64,000 nucleotides of DNA from Cordia subcordata (lineage: Eukaryota; Streptophyta; Magnoliopsida; Boraginales; Cordiaceae): positions 15,528,501 through 15,592,500 of the forward strand of contig JAPTOF010000010.1 in NCBI GenBank assembly GCA_028554755.1, in the 5' to 3' direction. A program made the position numbers and the translations under genes. The number at the start of each line of letters is the position of its first letter. Position 1 is the stretch's first letter. Of the stretch, positions 9,602 to 20,158 are shown piece after piece. The notes under the pieces are model-generated. The model saw nothing but the letters and a program-made list of their open reading frames with translations, ran no database searches and had not been told where the DNA came from.

Positions 9602-10396
9602 TGACCTACTCTTCCCTTTTCAAAGATCCATAATGCACTTAGAATAGGAAGGAATGGAAAGGATCGCATCTATCAAAGGAAGATTGACCTTAAGGTTTTT
9701 AAGATGCTCTAAAATCTTGAAAAAACCAAGAATCCTCACTAGGTGTAGGCCTTTCTAAAGCGGATGGGAATGGAACTCTAGGTGCAACACCTCTAGACAC
9801 ATGAGAATCGTCAATAGCCTCTTTTCCCTCCCGATGGGGGCGGAAGTACTACTCTCTTCATGATCTCTAGTAGGCTCAACTCTCTCAACAGGACCCTCTC
9901 TAAAATCTCTCTCAATAGGGCTGCTATGTGGCTCTCTAGACTCGGAAGGACTACTAGGTGCAGACACTGCAAAGTCAACTCCTACCCTATTATCCATTAT
10001 CCTACCGCTCCTAAGAGTGGTAATAGCCTTAGCCTAGGCCTCAGAGGGATAAGTGATATCGGTGGAGGAACAAGATTGGACTCTAGGGTTCACTTCCAGT
10101 TGAAAAGGCTATTTCCTAGGGTCTCTAGCGCTTAACTGCATGGCAATCTACCCAACTATGTCTCAGACCTAGCCATCTGCTGCCTATAGCTGGCCATCTC
10201 GTACCAACTATCGGCTAACTCCTGCTACTGACTAGCTAATGTCTACTGCTGATTCTGAATAAACTGCATTAACTTCTTCACATCATTGCTAGAAGATTGG
10301 CTCCTAAAAGAAGCAGGTAAAGCCTGAGGTTAAGGAGCACTAATAAGATGGGCTGATTAAGATATAGAAACCTGGGGGATATTGAGGCCAGGGTCG
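9602..10396 (-). pseudogene. Gag-protease spacer of element M (decayed)
   Basis: One open piece, 9997-9755, is rich in S, E, P and R and starts near MDNRVGVDF; it corresponds to 45300-45450 of G2 (IVDNKIGVEM). The rest matches the G2 spacer weakly in broken frames, including the region before the protease (SEDxxxxxRIL type). No catalytic motif is expected here. Identification rests on colinearity with G2. Confidence 0.6.
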
Positions 10397-11672
10397 CTAT
10401 TGGGGTTGGAGCTTGGGCATGTGAATTAGACTTGTGCTGACCTTGTCTCCAAGAAAATTTTGGCTTGTCCCTTTAACCGAATTGTATGTGTTTGAGTATG
10501 GATTATACTCACGAGAATAACTTTGTGTAGCACGCACTTGCTCCTTTATAAATGGGGAAACTGGGATGTTAAAGGGCAAGCTATGGTTTCATGGTACGAT
10601 TCGAAACACAATGCACCAACCTCAACAACTAAAGGGGTAGAGGAAAAACCTATGGAACTAGTCTTATGACCATAAGATGAATGAGACAATGAAATGAATT
10701 GATCTAACTTATTCATTAAAGCCTCTACCTTAGCGAATAAATCTAAAGAAACTCCAACCTCACTAATACTTTTCCTATTACCTCCCCGACTAGACCTTTC
10801 CATAGCAAAGTTTTGAAAAGAATTTTTGGCCATCAACTCCATTTTCTCCCATGCCTCAGTTAGTCTCAAAAGATAGAAGCCCTTACCAGAGGCGGCATTG
10901 ACCAGCATCTTATTTTGTTCATTTAAACCACGAAAAAAGTATTGTAATAAGTCATGATTACCATACCCGTGGTATGGACATTATCTAATAAGGTCTTTGA
11001 ATCTCTTTCAAGCCTTCTGAAAGGATTCTAGATCATGTTGGGAGAAAGTCATAATAGAGGTCCTAAGGTCGGCCGTCTTAGCCTTAGGATAAAATTTTTT
11101 AAAGAACTTAGATTGAAGCTCTGCCCATGAAGTAATGCAACCATTAGGTGAGGAATGCAACCAAGCCCTAGCCTTATCCTTAAGAGATAAAGGAAACAAT
11201 CTTAGACGTATGATCTCTTGGGGGACATTAGGGACATGGGGAGTGGAACTTATCTCAACAAAATTAGTAATATGCTCTAGAGGACTCTTATTGCTTCTCC
11301 TGTAGAAGGAAGGAAGCATGGCCAACATATTAGGCTTAATCTCAAAGTTCGTCTCCCCTAAACTTGGAATTTAATAGCCAAATTAGGTTTGATGGCTTCG
11401 GGGAGAAAGAATTGCCTAAGAGTGGGTTCCTTATCTATAAGTGGATTCGGTCTATGGGGCTCTTGTCTAAAATGACCTTGGACTGGATGCCTATGGTGAT
11501 TATAAGGTGGAATGGGATTCGTTGGGGGAATGGGAGGATTAAGAGAATGATTGGGATCGACAATCTCCTTAAGAAGATCTCCTAAATTCTGAAAATGTCT
11601 AGCAATTCTATCAAGTTTGGGATTAAGAGAAACTAGGGGATTTCTGAGATATCTCCTACCAAGCATGCACAA
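10397..11672 (-). pseudogene. Gypsy Gag capsid/nucleocapsid (frameshifted)
   Basis: Three minus-strand pieces make one gag. 11672-11358 is the N-terminal part (RRYLRNPLVSLNPKLDRIA ... EPTLRQFFLP). 11328-11008 is the capsid core (LAMLPSFYRRSNKSPLEHI, LFPLSLKDKARAWLHS, KFFKKFYPKAKTADLR, IMTFSQHDLESF). 10908-10546 holds QYFFRGLNEQNKMLVNAASG and the knuckle remnant ALCFESYHETIAC, whose first Cys is Gly here; 10579-10397 is the C-terminal tail. It is the retrotransposon Gag family of plant Ty3/gypsy elements, forming the particle that packages element RNA. A frameshift lies near 11375 and at least two nonsense codons between 11008 and 10910. Colinear with G2 gag at 43678-44817. Confidence 0.92.
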
Positions 11673-11923
11673 ACTATCCTAACTCTGGCCATTTCAACCC
11701 TCGAAAACTTCAAAAATCCTAAGACTACAGTAAACAAACCACAATCCTAGAAAGTCTACTAAAAACAAAAACAAAAGAAGAAATAGATAAACAAGAACAA
11801 AATCTAGTTAATATAAACAATAAACAAGAAAAGCAAAAGCTAAACAAACTATAACGAAAAAGCAAGAAAAATAAATAAAGCAACTACCAAAACATACAAA
11901 TAAAGAATGTAAACCACCATGCG

Positions 11924-11941
11924 TCCCCGGCAACAATGCCA
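11924..11941 (-). other. Primer binding site, tRNA-Asp type
   Basis: Minus strand TGGCATTGTTGCCGGGGA lies 6 bases inside the 5' LTR end (11948). It matches the complement of the plant tRNA-Asp 3' end at 15 of 18 positions, with all three differences being transitions. Confidence 0.88.
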
Positions 11942-11947
11942 AGAATT

Positions 11948-13736
11948 TGATGCTGTTTCTTCGAGTGCAAGCTCTAAAGACCCACAAGCACATAGATCGG
12001 TGTATTAAAGTGTGTGCAAAAACGGGTGTCGAACCACAGGGAGGCTAATTGGTAGAGTGGATTATGTGCTTGAGTATCCTAAAGGTGCTGAAAAGAAAGC
12101 TTATACTAAGCATATTTTTGGAATTTTGGATTAACAAGAGCTTGAGATTAACAAAATAAAACTACACTATGAGAAGGGAAAGCAAGGAAACAAGCTAATC
12201 TAAAGGGAACTAACAAATGCAAAGGTGTTAGGGTGACTCGGCTTATGTATTGGTGATTCTATGCTCAGATGCTATGGGATTAAAGAATGATGGCTTACTA
12301 TGGTGATTGCTCCTGGCTAGGATACGAATTAGTGTCCTAATTTCCCCTCAGGACTCGGTGCGGGTCCATCCCTAGGCGGCACCTTCTAGAGCTACGGCGT
12401 GGTTCTTATGACTTAGCGCCTTAAGAGTGACTAACTAGCTCCTTAAGTTACTTAGAATGAACCCACCCAAGTACCTAAATCATTGGCTGGATTTAAAGCC
12501 AAGATCTAGTGTCACTAGGGTCGACTAAACCTATCCGGAAACCTATTGGCTGGATTTAAAGCCAAAGGAGACTCAACCTAAACTAGCCCTAAATTACTTG
12601 CTGTCATTCTATGGTGACTACAACAAGATTTAACTCGCTAGCACATTCATACATGTTTTAGGCTAAGGTGTTCGTGAATAGTGAGATCTATTCAACTACC
12701 AAACATTGTCATGCTCGGACTACACCATTAGAAGCGATTAACAACCAACATATATGCATTATTGAAGTGATATTCACTACTAGGTATGCAAACATATATA
12801 TAGACATGAATATAAGCATTACCCACTTCATAACATCCACATATGTACACATAGACATGATTATAGTATGGATTAGATGTGTTTAGTAACAGATAGACTT
12901 CAATTTATACACATGCTACTCATTTAGGCATTTTATCAAACACTTAGACATAAATGAGAAAACAACCATTTGAACAAGAAAATCAAAACATGTATATATT
13001 AAGCCATCAAATCCCATATTATAAAAATGTATAATTAACCCATTACATAAGATAAATCACCCTACACAAGTCTACTCAATCATAATAGAAAGTAGAATGA
13101 AAGAGATATTATGAAGCTTTCCTTTCATCCAAGCTAATCTTGTACAAATCCCTTGAGCAAACTCTAATCCAAATGTTTGAAACCCTTCAAATTAAGCTTG
13201 ATTCAAGTTGAGAGATTTGTGAGAAAATATGTGTGGGGAAGGTAAGAATTAGGGTTAAGTATGTGAGATGTAGGTGTAAAGTGTGCGTGATGGGTCTAAA
13301 AGTCTCTCCTTTTCTCTGTAAAATTAGGCCCTATTTATAGATCTCAGTGCACTGCCAATCGACCTAGCCAGTCAACCGGCTTGAAGGAGGAACTCGACTA
13401 GCAATTTATGGTTGCTTTTTGGAGCGAATCGTCTGGCTGACTTTTCTTCCTCCATTCTTTGTCTTTTCGGCCTCCGATCTTTTCCCCTCGACCCGTGCAT
13501 CTTCCATCTTCATCACCCATCAACGTCCAATCTCGATCTTAACCCACAGTTCACCTCAATCATTGAAAACAAGAAATTAGTGTAGCATTTGTCTCTTTAA
13601 CTCAACTATGTACAATTTTCTATGCTTAAGCCTATTCTTAGCATAAGTACTACACTAATGCATCTTCATAAGCACTTAACACCTTTAAGATCAAGAAAGA
13701 ATATCATGCAAACATACACAAAAACACAACATATCA
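11948..13736 (-). mobile_element. 5' LTR of element M (A type)
   Basis: On the minus strand it starts TGATATGTTGTG (13736) and ends CAGCATCA (11948), 1789 bp. It contains a TATA box (TATAAATA on the minus strand, 13332-13340), decayed GGTCGACC words (about 13345-13440), hairpin units at 12483-12502 and 12546-12565, and the end motif GGTTCGACACC (12025-12035). A 72-codon plus-strand (antisense) ORF at 12668-12886 is also open in the A-type LTR at 26882-28612. The retained TATA and intact primer-site junction make this the clearest promoter-bearing 5' LTR. Confidence 0.9.
12483..12565 (-). repeat. Two hairpin repeat units in the M 5' LTR
   Basis: Plus-strand TTGGCTGGATTTAAAGCCAA occurs at 12483-12502 and 12546-12565, the reverse complement of the TTGGCT-TTAAATCC-AGCCAA unit seen in the plus-strand LTRs. 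Both stems are fully paired. Confidence 0.8.
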
Positions 13737-13748
13737 CCTGTGGAAGAA

Positions 13749-15527
13749 GGTTGGGATTGCATGCCCGAAAGACGATAAGCAAAAGGTGATTACTAGATAC
13801 TAGACATAATTTACTCATGATATTCTTCATATGATTGAGTTTTGCACAACATATTCTCTGCATTTGTGCATTGGTGCTAACTGTGGAGGTCCAATGATAT
13901 AAACCAATGACTTGGATACGTAGTAAGGCTAGACGCACAATAGGTCCAAGTCTAGATTTGGTGATGTCATAAATTGGTCCACAGCTAGATGGTAGTGTTA
14001 AGCACTCTATCGGGACAATGCTATAATGGGCGAGTCCCTTTGAAAGGGTGATTTACCTTGGTCATTGGATGGTTTTCTGAAATATACTTCTAGTGCGTAT
14101 GTCACACATTGGATAGGGCCACCATGAGTATGTTTTCTGGGAACTATACCATCACATATAGAAGATGAGATATAACTTCTAAGTAACCAATGCTCTTAAT
14201 CTTGAACATGTGTAAATGAATTGATAAAGTTATGGTGCAATAGTTTCATGTACCATAAGGAAAGGTCTAGATTGAAAAGATTGTCTGCCTTGTATGTTGG
14301 GTGTTGTATTATAATTTAGTTAGGGCATGTAAATGCAACAATAAAGTCTATGTGCACCTTTGGATTTATCCACTTGATCACTAGAAATCTAGTATCAATG
14401 ATGTTACCCTTCAGAGGTATATTGGTCATTTGACTTATAGGTCACCCCTAGATCAAGAGATCTATGACCAGTGGATGATCATTATATGGGACTAGAGATT
14501 CCAAGGTTCCAAATATAGTCTTGGAGGTGATAGTACTTGTATAGATTGGCCTTGACTACGAGTATACATAGAAGGGCATTTTGGTTATTTCACTCAATTG
14601 GTCAAAGATAGAGGTCACCAGAGCAGGTGACAAGCTCCTGCTTAGCTAGTGATTGTCCTTGGATTGCGGCTTTCATCTTCTAGTGGAAATAGACCGAGGT
14701 CAAAATGGCCTCAGTGTCGACAAAATAGTGACGAGGGCATTTTTGTCATTTTGGGAGCCAAGGGTAATTATGTCTTTTGGTCTTTCTACTAGTCATTACT
14801 CTATTGGATACATTAATTGAGGTAAATTAATTTTACGAATTGCTTATTTAATATTTGAGTTTAGAATTAAGAACGGATTTAATTATTCGCGTCTTCTCAA
14901 TATAACTCATAGATATCTTAATTAGATAAGTGGGTCTCACATGGAAGATATTTAGTGTGTGAGGTGGAATATATGGGATATTCTTATCTCTAGGGACTAT
15001 TCCATTTCTAAAAGGACTAATGAGGCGTATTATGGTGAAACCTAATTCTCTAGGAACCTTATCCTTTTTAGGGTTGCCTTGTACTACAAATAGTACAAGA
15101 TAGGCAGAACCCATATGAGAATGAGAGAGAAAGTAAGACCTTTTCTTGGTAAGTGTCTGTAGGATTTTTGACACATTAGCACCAAGAAAACACTAAATTC
15201 CATAACCTCAATTTAGCCTTGAAAATTGCTTGTGCACTATATATAGCAAATTATATCCTCACAATAGAGTTTAGGAAATAGTAGAAAAGACCTTTAAGAG
15301 GCTAATATGAGCTGGGTATTGTGCGAAGAAGTCATTTTTTGCATCCAAGCCATGCTACAAGGGAAATGAATCTTGACTTTACTATTGTGTTTTGCTTGAA
15401 TATAATGCGCATGTGTATAATAAGCTATATTTTTGCTATGTTCCTGCTCTTATTGTTGCTAATATGATTTTGTTTTTCTAAAATTCAAAATAACAACTAG
15501 CCATAGGGATAGCATCTAGATCCAACA
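13749..15527 (+). mobile_element. 5' LTR of Ty1/copia element E
   Basis: Starts (TG)TTGGGATTGCATGCCC, with the first T apparently changed to G, and ends ATCCAACA just before the primer site at 15530. Parts are homologous to the copia C LTRs (31477-33357, 36123-37963, 56792-58619), for example the stretch GGTCCAAGTCTAGATTTGG near 13950, so E and C are related families. A fragment of the same LTR flanks element G2 (41043-41424 and 50764-51230). Length is about 1.78 kb. No 3' LTR belonging to this copy was found. Confidence 0.82.
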
Positions 15528-15529
15528 AG

Positions 15530-15541
15530 TGGTATCAGAGC
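15530..15541 (+). other. Primer binding site, initiator tRNA-Met type
   Basis: TGGTATCAGAGC, the standard Ty1/copia primer site complementary to the 3' end of initiator tRNA-Met, lies two bases after the LTR end CCAACA. Confidence 0.95.
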
Positions 15542-17368
15542 TTAGGTACTATTGTACACATGGTTGTGGCTTAAAATTGCATAACAGAACAATAGAACGA
15601 GTTATAATCTTGTGAGTGGTGCAATTTATGTGTTTCTATGGTGTATATTTTATGGGCTAACCTTTGTGGTTGCAACTTATGTTTGATTTTGGTCCTAATC
15701 GATGGTCCAAATGTATGGATTTAATTTCTTGCATAGAAAGTTAATGTAGCTTCAATTTGAGAGAAGCATAAGAATGGGTATTAGCTTGTATTTGGTGGCC
15801 AAATTTATGATTCTTGTCATAGATGACAATTGTATAGGTTGTTTTTTTTATGTAATTCCTTGTAATGTATCGATTCGGAACTAAAATAGCTATGGTGCAT
15901 GACGTTGGGAATGTTTTGGAAGTACCAATCGACCCTACTGGTTGACGATAGGAGTCCCAGGCTTGACCAGTTCAGCAAGTTTGCTTTCTGGAAATATCGA
16001 TTGGCTGGCTAGACTAATCTCGATCGGCAAAAATTGTTTGTAGCATTTTGAAGATTTTGGCATGTTTGATTGCTTTAGGCTTTGAGCTTGAGGCATTATT
16101 ACAGGGAGCCATCCACTGGGGACTATTTATTTATGCTATGGATGATTATTTTGGAATATTTATATTCATGTTTGATTGTATGTATAGATTATTGCAATGG
16201 GATCACATTCCAACATGTCTACCCAAGTAGGGTTTAAAACTGGCTAACCCTTGAATCTTGTTTTGCTTGAATTTGATAAGTCCCTTGAGATTGCTTAGGC
16301 TAATTATTTGGTAATTAGAGACCTTAAAGAGCAATGCATGAAATTGGTTACAAATATTAGTTGTTTACAGCACTAATTAACCAATGGACTTATCTAGACA
16401 AGTCAAGAGCACTAACCTAAGGAATTTCATAAATTTGGATTTAGGTTTGACTCTCTATTTTGGTATGAATATGACTTAGTAACACAAAGTGAACTTTTCC
16501 CAAAGGGGTGTTAAGAGCAAAAGTCAAAGTACCATAGCTAATAGAACAAATCAAATTGCCAACCTATGGGTTTGCTAAAAGCCTAAGATTAGTTTGACTC
16601 TATTTGAGTACCATGAAATGTTTTAGAAACACAAATTTGAATCTTAAAGCATAAAAGGTGTTGGTGAGTTCGGCCATTCAATCGGTGGAGTTCTTCACTA
16701 AGAATCACCTTACAGGATGTTGACAAGAGTAGCTACCCCATCAAAGGACTTGAGTCAAGAACATTCTAGGTCTTTTCTTTTTAATTCAAAGTTGATGTTT
16801 AGACATATGGGACCAAGATAAATAGACAAAAACCCTTAAAGTCAAAATATTAAGTGAGAGAAGGGATTGGGAACCCCACTACCTTCCATGTCTAATTCAT
16901 GCTAAAGGTAAGTGGCATTGACCTCCTTGTCAGAGAGTGTCATAGTTACCTAGATTTAGCAAGGTAGAGTTAACGTGTTCATTCATATGGGCATTGGTGA
17001 TGGTCAGCTACCCTGTTGGTAAAGTTCTTCAGCATGGATTGTCTCACGGTATGAGAATAAGAGTTACTAGCAAGTTAAAGGGCTCAAATTTAGGCATAAT
17101 AGGGAATGATCATTAAGGAATGGTTATTAACACTCAACTCGAATAATGGGTTTGACTATCTTGTCGATGAAGGCTCTAAGGCGATTTAAGAGGACAAACA
17201 AAATAGTGATTGGATACAGTTAGATAACATCTATCTAGATAAAAATTATCCAAATTGGCTAAAGCCTAAGTCAACTTTCTATTTGTTTGGCCGTGTCGTC
17301 CATGGAATTCAAGTTCATAAGGGTTGAGACACTGTTACATCATAGTAGTTTGAGGGTTTATCTACTAA
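15542..17368 (+). other. Copia E leader and decayed 5' region, no gene
   Basis: About 1.8 kb between the primer site and recognisable gag. Only short ORFs occur (60 codons at 16048-16230) with no similarity I recognise. GC-richer GGTTGACG/CGATTGG words occur near 15930-16020. The stretch may be leader plus an unrecognised insertion. Confidence 0.5.
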
Positions 17369-18350
17369 ATGGCAAATGATGTAAAAAGGCTTAATGTATG
17401 TTGTTTTTCACTATTACATACATATCATACTTGTATCATATTATTTTACTTATTCATTTACGATATCATTATGTGTGTATCCTATAAAATGATGTGCAAT
17501 TCCTCTAGTGATTTGGTGGGTATTCTCTTTGAGAATAAGTTAACTGGCCCAAACTAGATTGATTGGAAAAGGAACTTGGACAAAGTACTCAGTGAAGATC
17601 GGTACAAGTTTGTTCTTACCCAATCTTATCCCCAGAAACGGATCAGTTCTACTAGTACTCAGTGTGATGCTAAGCAGAGTTAAATCAGAGTTAATTATGG
17701 CCAAGTGCTATATATTAGTATCTTTATTTGATAGTTTGCTGACATAGCATGAGGATATGAGGACTACTGCAGAATCATGACCTCATTGTCTGAGTTGTTC
17801 AAAGACATTAGTAGGCTAGTTAGGCAAGTTGCTATGAAGGAGATCATGAATTATAGGATGGCAGAAAAGGGAATCTATCATAGAGCATGTGCTTAGATTG
17901 ATATAGATAACTTTAGCATTACTGAGATCCTAAATGCTTAGATTGACACTACAACTCGTGTTGAGATGATACTCGAGGCACTACTTGAATCCTTCAAGAA
18001 GTTCAAGCTGACTGTTAAGTCAAGTCAAGCTATAGAAAGTAGAGTTTGTTATTCAATAAGAGGCCTAGGTTTCCATTCCTAAAGTTAAACCTTCTATTAC
18101 CTTTTAGTCCAGTGATAAATGAAACGATTAGAACATAGAAACGGGTAGTTAGATAGTGTTGAGCAACAGCAAGATGCTAGTCTTGAAAAACATGGAAATG
18201 GTTATTTAGATAGTGTTGAGCAACAATAAGATGCTAGTCTTGAAAAAAATGAAAGAGGGTAACAGATGACAAGTCTAAGGGGAAATGTTTCTAGTGCAAT
18301 CTGTAAGAGCACTAGAGGATGCACTATCCCGTATACCCGGCCAAGCACAA
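17369..18350 (+). pseudogene. Ty1/copia gag remnant with zinc-knuckle relic
   Basis: At 17500-17560 the frame reads SSDLVGILFENKLTGPN, then a stop, then IDWKRNLDKVL and YKFVLTQ, the N-terminal signature of copia Gag proteins. Further on, LLESFKKFKLTV (about 17975-18010) fits the gag middle. At 18277-18340 KGKCF..CN...EH followed by HYPVYPAKHKK is a decayed CCHC knuckle with two stops and the last Cys changed to His. The nucleocapsid would bind element RNA in particles. Many stops make it dead. A 57-bp tandem duplication at 18142-18255 lies inside it. Confidence 0.8.
18142..18255 (+). repeat. 57-bp tandem duplication within copia gag
   Basis: AGATAGTGTTGAGCAACA followed by CAAGATGCTAGTCTTGAAAA starts at 18151 and again, slightly changed, at 18208. 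The copies differ at a handful of bases, so the duplication is old. Confidence 0.8.
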
Positions 18351-19540
18351 GAAAGATATAAGCTGCACTTCTCACGGTGAAACCCTTATTGTTGTTGGTA
18401 TTACTTGTGAGTGGGCCCTTGATAACTACTATCTTTTGTAGAGTTTTCAAGAGTTGCGGATAAGAAGTAAGGAAGCTTTATTATCAGAGTGCACAGTGAG
18501 GCAAAAGTATGGGCTTATGCAGTGCGAGTTACATATTGTTTGGATATTCATGTTAATATTTATATTCCAAACATGCGAAAGAACTTTGTTCTAAACTTCA
18601 TGGACATCGTATTTCTGTTTTAGTTTCAATATTAGCAGATAGAGAAATGTTTGTCATTCTGTAGAATAAATAATGGTTTTACAATATCCTGTTGCACTAT
18701 CACTGCACAATATAGAGCAAATTTGATCCATGAAAGAATGATTTCTACAACTAATAACACTTTGGACACACTTATGCATAAGACATCTTGTCTAAACCAT
18801 GACAAAATGTTAGTTGAGTTTGAGCTTTGCAGCTTATTAGATCTTGAAGTCATAACTTCTAATCTTGCTTAAGGGACATCTTGTCTAAGAGCATGATAAG
18901 AAGTTAGTTAAGTATGGGCTTTGCAACTTACTAGATCTCGAAGATGTAATTCTAATGGTCTTGTCTATGAGGGAAAGTGACTTGCAAAGGTCCCTTCTAC
19001 TCTGGGTAACAAGATGTTCAAAAGGCGTTAGAAATTGGTTCACATTAATGTATGAGATTCCATGAGCTAGCAAGTTTGTAAGGTTTTAAGTACCAGTTTT
19101 TACTAAAGATTGCTCAAGAATATAGATGTGATTATCTAATGTAACACAAGCCTCTAATGATTTGAGACTAAAGTGTAGCATAAAATAGATGAACACATCA
19201 ATGTCTCTTTGATCCTAATCAAAGTAAAATATGCCTTACGTGTGAACTTAAGAAGTACCTTGTAGATTATGAAATGTGACTCAGCAATCTACATCAAGTT
19301 TTTTCCTCACAAGGAAAATGGTGTGAATGAATGGAGAAATTGAACACTCAAAGACATTGAAAGGCATATGGTATCTTCATATCATCACCTTTGTCTCAAT
19401 AGGAGTGTAATCTATAGATGACAAGTTATATCTTCTATTTGATACCATTCAAGGCAACACATGGGACGTCATGAGAAATGTGGTTGTGGCACAAACTTTG
19501 TTTGAGCTTAGTTCCATATTTGTAATATTCCAACTAATGT
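18351..19540 (+). pseudogene. Copia protease/integrase N-terminal region, strongly decayed
   Basis: Only faint copia features remain. The segment near 18900-19000 reads like the GAG-pre-integrase zone (YGLCNLLDLE ... YEGK), where related copies have CLEGKMTKxPF. A 93-bp tandem duplication (18782-18874 and 18875-about 18962, both starting GACATCTTGTCTAA) lies in this zone. No intact protease DSG or integrase DDE residues could be read. The call relies mainly on position between gag and the integrase tail. Confidence 0.55.
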
Positions 19541-20158
19541 GTTGATTGTCCTTGATAACTGGAACCGAAGGTTAAAGATGTGTTATTTCTTCGTATATCC
19601 TTTTGGACCAGAGATAAGATCACATATCAGTCTGAGGAGCAAAAATGCTTATTGGCATTTATGCTAGATACTTGAAGAATGATAGTATGATTCAGTACTT
19701 GCCAAATTTTAGAGTTGCTCTACAAAGATCCTTTGGTCTTTAGATAAATCTACATCATCTTAAAAAAGGAAGAGTACTATATATTATCATTGTTACACTT
19801 AGAGCCTTATCGTAGTGGGAGGATTACCACATAACCTAATAGATGGGCTGGAAAGTCTTTTTGACAAGTTTCCAAAGTTTTAGGTTTTGGCTTTCAGTAG
19901 ACACAATAAAGCAGTTTCTAATTTGGATGTTTGCCATTAATGCATAGCAATAAACTTAGAGTTTGTTAATCTTATTATGTTTGGGCTCTTGGAGTTGTAT
20001 CTAAAAAGGTTAAACATGTAGAATATAGTTGGGTCTACAATGAACCAAAATGAAGCTAACGAAAAGGTTGGAGCCTTCTTAATAAGGCTAGGTAGTGAGC
20101 GGTTACACTCAGAAGGAATGGGATTGACAATGAGAAAACCTTCTATTAAGAAGCCAGG
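19541..20158 (+). pseudogene. Copia integrase tail and RT start, cut by gypsy G1
   Basis: In shifting frames: KMCYFFVYPFGPE (about 19570-19610) corresponds to the CYFIGYPKETRGG motif of the copia C copy at 35225-35200 on the minus strand. EPYRSGRI (about 19800-19825) is the arginine-rich EPRRSGR motif before RT. SGYTQKEG-like codons (about 20095-20120) are the start of RT. The element stops at 20158, exactly where the G1 LTR begins, so the rest of RT and RNase H were displaced or lost. Confidence 0.75.

Larger units (their letters stand above)
7482..13736 (-). mobile_element. Ty3/gypsy element M with gag, protease and RT, 3' truncated
   Basis: Minus-strand element: 5' LTR 11948-13736, primer site 11924-11941, gag, protease and RT down to 7979, then the last 497 bp of the 3' LTR. 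Flanks CCTAT (7477-7481) and CCTGT (13737-13741) match at four of five bases and sit in the CCCTGTGG end motif of the host LTR, supporting one insertion followed by internal loss. The distal RT, RNase H, integrase, 3' untranslated region and U3 of the 3' LTR are missing. Several stops and a frameshift show it is inactive. It is the best-preserved pol-bearing gypsy copy in the window. Confidence 0.9.

Noticed and set aside
13666..13938. Reverse-strand 90-codon ORF
   Set aside because: It spans the junction of the M 5' LTR and the copia E LTR, so it is a chance frame across two elements.
17369..17557. Start of a host gene with a membrane segment
   Set aside because: The hydrophobic N-terminal part is out-of-frame leader. 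The end of the same frame is the copia gag signature FENKLTGPN.
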